From Chloroflexota bacterium (GTDB lineage: Bacteria; Chloroflexota; Dormibacteria; Dormibacterales; Dormibacteraceae), in assembly GCA_005882115.1 (NCBI GenBank), contig VBEG01000025.1:62001-126000 (forward strand): 64,000 nucleotides of DNA. The letters are read 5' to 3'. Positions within the stretch are counted from its first letter, which is position 1. Each line of letters starts with the position of its first letter. Below are positions 41,692 through 48,083 of the stretch, in pieces. The position numbers and the translations under genes are program-made. The notes under the pieces were generated by a model that was not told where the DNA came from, searched no databases, and saw nothing but the letters and a program-made list of their open reading frames with translations.

Positions 41692-42593
41692 GAGTCGTCG
41701 TTCTCGCCGGCGGCACTGGTGGCGCGGTGCTCGCCGCCGGCATCCAGGCCATCGCGCCGGAGCACGTGTTGACAGTCATCGCCAACACAGCCGACGACGA
41801 CGACTTCTGGGGACTTCGCGTCTGCCCAGATATCGATGCCGTCATCTACCGCTTGGCCGGCATGTTCAACGACGAGGCCGGTTACGGCGTCATGGGCGAT
41901 ACGTTTCATGTCCTCGACGGGCTTGCTCGCGCCGGCGAGAACACCTGGTTTCGAATCGGCGATCGCGACTTCGCGACTCACCTCGTGCGCACAGAGATGC
42001 TGGGCCGGGGATGCTCGCTGACGGAGACTTCGCTCGAGCTGTGCCGCCGGCTGGGCGCGACTGCGCGCGTGATTCCCATGACGGACCAGGTGGTGCGTAC
42101 CCGCTTCACCACCGAACAGGGGGAGCTTTCGTTTCAGGAGTATTACGTCCGCGAACGACTCAAGCCCGCGCTCCACTCAATAGCGTTCGCCGGGATGGCT
42201 GATGCACGGCCCAGTGCGGAAGTCTCGGCAGCGCTGGACGATGCGGACCGCGTCATCATCGGCCCGTCGAACCCGCTCATCTCGATCGCCCCGATCCTCG
42301 AGCTGATGCGCGAAAGTCTCCGGCGCGATCGCACCGTGGCCGTCACGCCGATCGTCGGCGGCATCGCGCTGAAGGGTCCCACCGTGGAGATGATGCGCGC
42401 GCTCGGCCGTGACCCGGATCCGGTCGAGGTTGCGCGGATGTACCGCGATGTGGCGGCAGGGTTCGTGCTCGACCAGCGCGACCGCAGACTTGCGCCGGCA
42501 ATCGAGGCGTTGGGCTACCGGGTCGTCGTGTGCGACACCGTCATGCGCGACGGCGGCCGCACGCTCGCGCGCGCTGTTTTAGGTGACGTGTGA
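41688..42593 (+). CDS. cofD: LPPG:FO 2-phospho-L-lactate transferase CofD, CTG start
   Basis: About 301 aa. Joins the activated phospholactate/PEP to FO. Seen: RVVVLAGGTGGAVLAAGIQ, VIANTADDDDFWGLRVCPDI, ENTWFRIGDRDFATHLVRTE, FQEYYVRERLKPA and VIIGPSNPLISIAPILEL. The family start (M)RVVVLAGGTGG coincides with CTG 41688, which overlaps the cofE stop as CTGA. No ATG, GTG or TTG occurs in this frame near it. The end overlaps the next minus-strand gene by 15 bp. Confidence 0.94.
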   Translation: MRVVVLAGGTGGAVLAAGIQAIAPEHVLTVIANTADDDDFWGLRVCPDIDAVIYRLAGMFNDEAGYGVMGDTFHVLDGLARAGENTWFRIGDRDFATHLVRTEMLGRGCSLTETSLELCRRLGATARVIPMTDQVVRTRFTTEQGELSFQEYYVRERLKPALHSIAFAGMADARPSAEVSAALDDADRVIIGPSNPLISIAPILELMRESLRRDRTVAVTPIVGGIALKGPTVEMMRALGRDPDPVEVARMYRDVAAGFVLDQRDRRLAPAIEALGYRVVVCDTVMRDGGRTLARAVLGDV

Positions 42594-43391
42594 GTTGGCG
42601 ACCATGACGAGCACGCCGATCAGGACCATGACAAGCCCGACCACGAGCACCGCATACTGAGCGACGGCCATCACGGTCGCCGTCGATCCCCTCGCGACCG
42701 GCTCTTCGGCATCCAGGTTGGGCGCATCACCCGACGCGAGCTGCCACGAACCCGTGGCGCCGCCGTCTCGTTTCTTTTTGCCGCCGCCCTGGGTGACAGG
42801 CTCTTTGTCCATGCTGACGACGGACCATGCTCCCGCGGCCGTTCCGGAGGTCGCGGGCGCAGCCGGCTCGACCTTCGCCACGGGTTCTGCTGCGGGGCTT
42901 GGCGCCGGTGTCCACGATTGATCGCTCGGGGCCGGCATCGGAGTCGGCTCGGGCGCGGGTCGGAACGGCTCCGGCGCGGGCGGCGTATAGGCAGGCTGTG
43001 CCGGAGCAGCCGGATAGTCGAAGCTCGAAGCGGGCTGCGGAGCGCTTGTCGTCTCCCAAGGGGGTGGCGCCGGAGCTTGTTCGGGCCGAGCGGGTGGCGC
43101 GGCGGGTGCAGCCGCAGGCGGCGGCTCGTATGCCGGAGCCTCATAGGTGACCGACTGCTGGACCTGGGTGGGTGCGTATGCGCCTGCGGCCGCGGTGGTC
43201 TCTTCGGCGGGCCGCTCTGAGTGGCCCCGCGGGGTAAGCGTGCGCTGTCGCGCGGCGCGGACCTTGTGCTCGATCTGTGAGCGGCGTGCCGAATACATCG
43301 AGCGCTTCTCGACCGATTTCCTCCGCATCACGAAAAACACCGCCACGATCCCCACCAGGGCGACCAGCGGCCCGGCTATGAGGTAGGCCAT
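42579..43391 (-). CDS. Proline-rich protein with N- and C-terminal membrane helices
   Basis: 270 aa. Helix 1 is AYLIAGPLVALVGIVAVFFV at the N-terminus; helix 2 is VAQYAVLVVGLVMVLIGVLV at the C-terminus. Between them are a basic stretch (RRSQIEHKVRAARQRT) and about 130 residues rich in Pro, Ala and Tyr, probably disordered and cytoplasmic. GATAAT lies eight bases before ATG 43391 on the minus strand. Family not recognised. Confidence 0.72.
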   Translation of the reverse strand: MAYLIAGPLVALVGIVAVFFVMRRKSVEKRSMYSARRSQIEHKVRAARQRTLTPRGHSERPAEETTAAAGAYAPTQVQQSVTYEAPAYEPPPAAAPAAPPARPEQAPAPPPWETTSAPQPASSFDYPAAPAQPAYTPPAPEPFRPAPEPTPMPAPSDQSWTPAPSPAAEPVAKVEPAAPATSGTAAGAWSVVSMDKEPVTQGGGKKKRDGGATGSWQLASGDAPNLDAEEPVARGSTATVMAVAQYAVLVVGLVMVLIGVLVMVANSHVT

Positions 43392-43422
43392 AGGCGCCGA
43401 TTATCGGGGATCGGTCCGTGTT

Positions 43423-43428
43423 TACAAT
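43423..43428 (+). promoter_or_regulatory. Leaderless-type -10 box of yqeY (TACAAT)
   Basis: TACAAT, a near-consensus -10, ends seven bases before ATG 43436. Confidence 0.6.
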
Positions 43429-43435
43429 CGCCGGA

Positions 43436-43888
43436 ATGGCCCTTTACGACCGCATCGAGTCAGAAATGATCAATGCCCGCCGGCAGCGCGACGACGTGGC
43501 CCTGGGCACGCTCTCCCTGCTCAAGAGTGAGCTCGTCAGGGCGAGCAAGGAGGGTGGCGCTTCGGGCCGGATCGATGACGACCTCGTGGTCAGGGTCACT
43601 CGCAAGGAAGTCAAGAGACGAGAAGAGGCGATCGAGGTCTACCGGAAGGCGGGTCGCGAGGAATCGGCGAGCCGCGAAGAGGCTGAGATGCGTGTCTTGC
43701 GCGATTACCTCCCAGCGTCCCTGAGCGAGGATCAGATCGAAGCGGAAGTGCGAGCTGTCATCGCGGAGGTCAAGCCGGACGGACCAAAGGGATTTGGGCT
43801 CGTCATGAAAGCTGCGACCGCGCGTCTGGCGGGACGCGCCGAAGGAAACGAGATCGCGAAGGTGACCCGCAGGCTGCTTGGCTCCTAA
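43436..43888 (+). CDS. yqeY: GatB/YqeY domain protein
   Basis: 150 aa: MALYDRIESEMINARRQRDD, TLSLLKSELVRASKEGG, VTRKEVKRREEAIEVYRKAG, EMRVLRDYLPASLSEDQIEA and GPKGFGLVMKAATARLAGRA. This is the stand-alone form of the tRNA-binding tail of GatB, role unclear, possibly tRNA-related. ATG 43436 is chosen for the domain start and the TACAAT box. It overlaps nth by 11 bp. Confidence 0.93.
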   Translation: MALYDRIESEMINARRQRDDVALGTLSLLKSELVRASKEGGASGRIDDDLVVRVTRKEVKRREEAIEVYRKAGREESASREEAEMRVLRDYLPASLSEDQIEAEVRAVIAEVKPDGPKGFGLVMKAATARLAGRAEGNEIAKVTRRLLGS

Positions 43889-44624
43889 ACGCGAGCCTTC
43901 GTGGAAGTCGCCGGCGCCACCGCGCGGTGCCCGCACGCGGGCCAAGCTGACCGTCGAGCGGCTGCAAGATCTCTACACCGCGGCGACCGAGCTGTCGCAT
44001 GAAAACCCGTTCCAGCTGCTGATCGCGACGATTCTTTCCGCGCAAACGACCGATCGCTCGGTGAACCTGGTGACGCCCGAGCTCTTCCGTCGCTACCCAA
44101 CAGCGCACGACCTTGCGGCGGCCGATCCCTCAGAGGTCGAAAAGCTGATCAAACCAACCGGGTTCTTCCGTTTGAAGACAATGCGGATCCTCGCCGCGAG
44201 CCGTGCCCTTGTCGAGCTTTTCGGGGGCGAAGTCCCGACGACGATGGAGGACATGGTCAAGATTCCCGGGATCGGTCGCAAGACCGCGAACGTGATTCTC
44301 GGCGCTGGCTTTGATTCGCCAGGTTTCGCGGTCGATACCCATGTGATTCGGCTGACCAACCGGCTCGGGCTGGTGGCGACGCGTGACCCCGTGAAGATCG
44401 AGTATCAGGTTTGCGCGATGGTGCCGAAGGAGGACTGGACAGGGCTCTCCCTCCGCCTGATCCTGCACGGCCGGCGCGTGTGCGACGCCCGGCGTCCGCG
44501 CTGCGAGGAGTGCGTGCTCAACGACTTCTGTCCGTCGTCGCTGCTGCGGCCGCGTCGAAGGCTGCGCAAGGGCCGGCCCATCGGCGAGGCGCCGAATTCC
44601 GACATCAAGCTGGCGGGAGCCTGA
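43878..44624 (+). CDS. nth: Endonuclease III
   Basis: DNA glycosylase/AP lyase for oxidised pyrimidines, 248 aa. The helix-hairpin-helix MVKIPGIGRKTANVILGAGF carries the catalytic Lys; the catalytic Asp is in FAVDTHVIRLTNRLGL. The [4Fe-4S] loop CDARRPRCEECVLNDFC has the usual C-x6-C-x2-C-x5-C spacing. TTG 43878 is the only start covering the N-terminus and overlaps yqeY. A 25-residue basic tail follows the cluster. Confidence 0.96.
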   Translation: MAPKREPSWKSPAPPRGARTRAKLTVERLQDLYTAATELSHENPFQLLIATILSAQTTDRSVNLVTPELFRRYPTAHDLAAADPSEVEKLIKPTGFFRLKTMRILAASRALVELFGGEVPTTMEDMVKIPGIGRKTANVILGAGFDSPGFAVDTHVIRLTNRLGLVATRDPVKIEYQVCAMVPKEDWTGLSLRLILHGRRVCDARRPRCEECVLNDFCPSSLLRPRRRLRKGRPIGEAPNSDIKLAGA

Positions 44625-44655
44625 ATATGGCCTGAACGTAGGCGAACGTTTGTTC

Positions 44656-44661
44656 TATCCT
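44656..44661 (+). promoter_or_regulatory. Leaderless-type -10 box (TATCCT)
   Basis: TATCCT ends seven bases before ATG 44669. The intervening bases are T plus six G, so a purine-rich ribosome site cannot be fully excluded. Confidence 0.5.
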
Positions 44662-44668
44662 TGGGGGG

Positions 44669-45589
44669 ATGGCCGCTCCTGAACCTCGGCTGGCAGACGT
44701 CGAATACGTCGAGGTCCAATGCAAATCGGCCCTGAACCCCGTCAAGAACATGGGCTTCGCGTGGTCGCTGAATCCCTACACCGGCTGCGAGCACCGCTGC
44801 GCCTTTTGCTATGTCCGCGCATTCGAGCTCCGCGCCGATCGGCCATCTGACGACCGCTACGGCCGGACGGTCCGGATCAAGGTCAACGTCGCCTCCGTTC
44901 TCCGCGGCGAGCTGTCGCGCCGGTCGTGGCGGAAAGAGACCATAGTCATCGGCGCCGCGACCGATCCCTATCAGCCGGCGGAAGGCCGCTACCGCCTTAC
45001 CAGGCAATGCCTGCAGACGCTTGGCGACTTCGCCAACCCTGCGGCCATGATCACGCGCGGCCCGATGATCGTCCGCGACATCGATGTGCTGACCGACCTC
45101 GCGCGCCGTGCTGACCTGCACATCACCTTCAGCATCCCGACGCTCGACGACGACATTTGGCGCAAGACCGAGCCGGGCACCGCCCATCCCAAGCAGCGGC
45201 TGCGCGCCATCGAGAAGCTTGTGGCCGCGGGCATCGACGTCGGCGTAGGTATGGCGCCCATCCTTCCGGGCCTGTCCGACCGGCCTGAGCTGCTCGAGGA
45301 GGTCGTCAAGGCCGCGCGGGCTGCCGGGGCGACCGGACTGTGGGCGGGCATGCTGCACCTCAAGGACGGCACGCGGGAGCACTTCCTCTCCGTTCTCGCG
45401 CGCCACTGGCCCGAGCTGCTGCCGCGCTACGAGCAGGCCTACCGCGACCGCGCTTACCTGCCCACGGCCTTTGGCGAGAAGACCATGCGCGAGGTGTCGC
45501 ACCTGCGTTCGCATCACGGAGTTGCGGACCGCAGGCGCGTAATCCTCAAACCACCGCCGGAACCCGAACAGCTCTCCCTCCTGAATTAG
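44669..45589 (+). CDS. Radical SAM protein (Rv2578c family)
   Basis: 306 aa. The radical SAM cluster motif CxxxCxxC is in NPYTGCEHRCAFCYVRAFEL. Other features are VIGAATDPYQPAEGRYRLTR, RDIDVLTDLARRADLHITFS and GMAPILPGLSDRPELLEEVV, as in the actinobacterial Rv2578c group related to spore photoproduct lyase-like proteins. Substrate unknown. Confidence 0.9.
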   Translation: MAAPEPRLADVEYVEVQCKSALNPVKNMGFAWSLNPYTGCEHRCAFCYVRAFELRADRPSDDRYGRTVRIKVNVASVLRGELSRRSWRKETIVIGAATDPYQPAEGRYRLTRQCLQTLGDFANPAAMITRGPMIVRDIDVLTDLARRADLHITFSIPTLDDDIWRKTEPGTAHPKQRLRAIEKLVAAGIDVGVGMAPILPGLSDRPELLEEVVKAARAAGATGLWAGMLHLKDGTREHFLSVLARHWPELLPRYEQAYRDRAYLPTAFGEKTMREVSHLRSHHGVADRRRVILKPPPEPEQLSLLN

Positions 45590-45592
45590 CAT
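45587..45592 (+). promoter_or_regulatory. Possible leaderless-type -10 box (TAGCAT)
   Basis: TAGCAT ends ten bases before ATG 45603 and contains the stop of the radical SAM gene. Confidence 0.35.
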
Positions 45593-45602
45593 TCAGCGAG
45601 AG

Positions 45603-45899
45603 ATGCGTGGCCCAATCGACGTCCTGGCGGGCACGGTCGGCGGGTTCAAGAAGATGGACATCGCGCGCCGCACCGTTCCCTGCTACAAGCATGTCATCGA
45701 GAAGGACGGCGAACGGCTTGCCGTCTGTCTCCTCGTCGACTCCGGCAAGCTCTACCGCTTCCCATACGAGACGACGAAGGGCATCCGCGGCCTGGAGATC
45801 AAAGCGCGTTTCCTGCGCGGCGAGATGGAGCATCTGCGCCTCCGCGAGTTTCAACCTGGCCTCTGTCGCTATGTCGAAAGAGCAGACCAGGCCGTCTGA
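45603..45899 (+). CDS. Conserved-looking hypothetical protein
   Basis: 98 aa, soluble, mixed alpha/beta: MRGPIDVLAGTVGGFKKMDI, CYKHVIEKDGERLAVCLLVD, SGKLYRFPYETTKGIRGLEI, KARFLRGEMEHLRLREFQP. It reads like a small barrel or nucleic acid-binding fold but I cannot name a family. It starts 13 bases after the radical SAM gene and overlaps the next gene by 29 bp. Confidence 0.6.
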   Translation: MRGPIDVLAGTVGGFKKMDIARRTVPCYKHVIEKDGERLAVCLLVDSGKLYRFPYETTKGIRGLEIKARFLRGEMEHLRLREFQPGLCRYVERADQAV

Positions 45900-46164
45900 G
45901 TCTCTCGTCCAGGACCTTCTCGCGGAGCGCCGCGAGCTCAAGGTCGCCGTCGAACGACTGAAGCTCGAGCTGGCGGACGCGCAGGCGGGCGTCGGTGGGC
46001 CTGATCGGCGGACGCGGGAGCTGAACGAGCTGAAAGATGAGGTGGAGAGGCTGCGCTACCAGCTCGCTTCGGCGCGGGCCGAGATCACCCGCCTGCGCGA
46101 AGAGCGCGACCATCTGCGCGGGGGAATCGAGCGCGCGCTGGACCAGCTGACCGCCGAGCCCTAA
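45871..46164 (+). CDS. Small coiled-coil protein
   Basis: 97 aa. Almost the whole protein is heptad-rich helix (LLAERRELKVAVERLKLELA, LNELKDEVERLRYQLASARA, EITRLREERDHLRGGIERAL), with a glycine break near residue 45. ATG 45871 begins MSKEQTRPSESLVQ. Probably a structural or partner-binding protein; no function assigned. Confidence 0.65.
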   Translation: MSKEQTRPSESLVQDLLAERRELKVAVERLKLELADAQAGVGGPDRRTRELNELKDEVERLRYQLASARAEITRLREERDHLRGGIERALDQLTAEP

Positions 46165-46195
46165 AGAAAAAGAGGCCCCGCCTTTGGGCAGGGCC
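46163..46195 (-). terminator. Intrinsic terminator of the DUF4870-like gene
   Basis: On the minus strand GGCCCTGCC pairs with GGCGGGGCC (one G-U) around a short loop (46195-46174), followed by TCTTTTTCTTT (46173-46163). This is the only classical Rho-independent terminator I found. Reading from the plus strand it would lack the T-run. Confidence 0.8.
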
Positions 46196-46211
46196 TTGGC
46201 AGCGGTCTTGG

Positions 46212-46604
46212 TTACTTGACGGCGTTCGCGAGCTGGTCTGTCAGCTGGTCTGTGAACTGGCCGATTCCTGGCGCCGCGATGCGCCCGCCTTTGTAGTTGA
46301 AGGCGCCCACCAAGAAGATGATCCAGTACACGAGGCCCACGATCCAGACGATGGCGCCAAGCGGCAAGAAGATGATGTAGAGGATCGTCGAGATCAGCCA
46401 CAGACCACCAAGCACGACTACCGACTGGGCGGCGTTCCACTTGACGTCCGGGTCGTCCTTACCGACGAACAAAAAGATGATTCCGGTGACCCACCACAAA
46501 AGATAAGCCAGGATGACGTTGGTCTTCGCGTTGCTGGCCCCGGTGGCCGGCGTTCCGCCCATGGGGGCCGGCTGGCCTGGGGGCGGCGGGGGCATCTGCG
46601 ACAT
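46212..46604 (-). CDS. DUF4870-like small membrane protein
   Basis: 130 aa. A Pro/Gly-rich N-terminus (MSQMPPPPPGQPAPMGGTPA) is followed by three hydrophobic segments (VILAYLLWWVTGIIFLFVG, SVVVLGGLWLISTILYIIFL, AIVWIVGLVYWIIFLVGAF) and the motif KWNAAQS. ATG 46604 has an excellent Shine-Dalgarno sequence, AGGAGGAG, eight bases upstream. Such proteins are common and of unknown function. Confidence 0.85.
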   Translation of the reverse strand: MSQMPPPPPGQPAPMGGTPATGASNAKTNVILAYLLWWVTGIIFLFVGKDDPDVKWNAAQSVVVLGGLWLISTILYIIFLPLGAIVWIVGLVYWIIFLVGAFNYKGGRIAAPGIGQFTDQLTDQLANAVK

Positions 46605-46721
46605 GGATCAATCTCCTCCTGTTGGCTGGCTGCTGCGGGCCCGATTATCGACGTAATCCCTCCAAAACGCCATATCCGAAAGGAGTTCGCCAGCTCGGCA
46701 CTGACTTCGAACTCACTCTGC

Positions 46722-46727
46722 TAGGCT
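46722..46727 (+). promoter_or_regulatory. Leaderless-type -10 box of the kinase gene (TAGGCT)
   Basis: TAGGCT ends nine bases before ATG 46737; no Shine-Dalgarno sequence in between. Confidence 0.45.
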
Positions 46728-46736
46728 CGCCACCAG

Positions 46737-48083
46737 ATGGCGGATTCCGGTCAGCCGGACAAATCTCCTTCGGGGCCGCCGGTCCCCAAGTGGGCGCCGG
46801 AGCCTGACGACAACGACGCGCCGAAGCACTCCGCCGAAGCCGCGTCTTCCGCCACGCCGCCGTCGTTCGGCGGGGATTACGCGGCCACCATGCGGTTGAT
46901 CCCGGTTCCCCCGCCCGCGACGCCGCCGCCAGCTTTTGGGGTCCCCGCCGCGCATGCAGCCGGGGATCCGACGCCGCCCCACGTTCCCGGTGAGGGCTAC
47001 ATCGGCAAGTACCGCCTCAAAGGTGAGCTCGGCCGAGGCGGGATGGGCACCGTCTACCTGGCCGAGCAGCCTGGTCTGGGGCGCGAGGTCGCGATCAAGG
47101 AGCTGATCCAGTCGGCCGATCCGGTCGCTTTGAAACGCTTCCTGCAAGAGGCGCAGGTCATGGCGCGGACCAGCCATCCGAACCTGGTCCAGGTCCATGA
47201 CATGGAGCTGCAGGGCAACATCAACTATCTGGTCCTCGAGTTCATCCGAGGCCGCTCCCTGCGCGACTGGATGAACCAGTCCGAGATTCCGCCCCCACAG
47301 GTGTTCGCTGTCATGCACGGAGTCCTGCAGGCGCTCGACTACGCGCACCGCCACGCGATCGTGCACCGCGACATGAAGCCAGAGAACGTGCTCATCTCGG
47401 ACGAAGGGATTGTCAAGGTCACGGACTTCGGGATCGCGCGCCTGCTCGATGACACCGGCGTCGGCGGCACAGCGACCAAGACCGGGACCACGGTCGGAAC
47501 TCCGCAGTACATGTCCCCGGAGCAGGTCGCGTCGAGCAAGGTCGACGGTCGGAGCGACCTCTATTCGGCCGGGATCATGTTCTATGAGCTGGTGGTCGGG
47601 CAGCCTCCGTTCACCGCGTCGGATGCCGACGGGCCCTTCACGCTCATGGCCAAGCACGTGCAGGCGCCACCCAAGCCGCCGTCGGTTTTCCGACCGGGTC
47701 TCAACCCCGAGCTCGAGCAGGTGATCCTCAAGTCGCTCTCCAAGCGACCCGAGGACAGATTCCAGAGCGGCCACGAGTTCGACGACGCGATGTCGCGGGT
47801 GGCCGACCAGATGTGCCCGGGATGGCAGCGAGCCCTGGAGCCGGGCGCTGACCTGGCCAAGATGGTGCCCCGAGCCACGCCCGCGGGCCCCATGCCGGCG
47901 ACGCCGATCGGAATGGCGATCGCGCAGCCGGGGATGGCGGTCCGCCACGCCCATGTTGTCTACAACCCGACGCCTCCGGTGAAGCCGGTGGCCAAGAAGT
48001 CGATGGGCTGCGTCAGCGTGATCGGGACGACGGTGCTGGTCGCTGCAGCTGTCGGAGTCCTAGCGGGAAGCTTGCTGCACTAG
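46737..48083 (+). CDS. Membrane-anchored Ser/Thr protein kinase (PknB-like)
   Basis: 448 aa. After a disordered Pro-rich N-terminus, the kinase domain spans about residues 85-360: glycine loop GRGGMGTVYLAEQ, Lys in REVAIKELIQ, catalytic loop IVHRDMKPENVLIS, DFGIARLLDD, and the activation segment GTTVGTPQYMSPEQVAS. One C-terminal helix (VSVIGTTVLVAAAVGVLAG) ends only a few residues later, so there is no external sensor domain. The stop codon overlaps that of the convergent cyclase within CTAG. Confidence 0.94.
   Translation: MADSGQPDKSPSGPPVPKWAPEPDDNDAPKHSAEAASSATPPSFGGDYAATMRLIPVPPPATPPPAFGVPAAHAAGDPTPPHVPGEGYIGKYRLKGELGRGGMGTVYLAEQPGLGREVAIKELIQSADPVALKRFLQEAQVMARTSHPNLVQVHDMELQGNINYLVLEFIRGRSLRDWMNQSEIPPPQVFAVMHGVLQALDYAHRHAIVHRDMKPENVLISDEGIVKVTDFGIARLLDDTGVGGTATKTGTTVGTPQYMSPEQVASSKVDGRSDLYSAGIMFYELVVGQPPFTASDADGPFTLMAKHVQAPPKPPSVFRPGLNPELEQVILKSLSKRPEDRFQSGHEFDDAMSRVADQMCPGWQRALEPGADLAKMVPRATPAGPMPATPIGMAIAQPGMAVRHAHVVYNPTPPVKPVAKKSMGCVSVIGTTVLVAAAVGVLAGSLLH

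Noticed and set aside
26026-44624. tRNA or rRNA genes in the short gaps
   Set aside because: The gaps are mostly under 100 bases and I found no cloverleaf pattern or conserved rRNA segment by reading; a dedicated tRNA scan was not possible.
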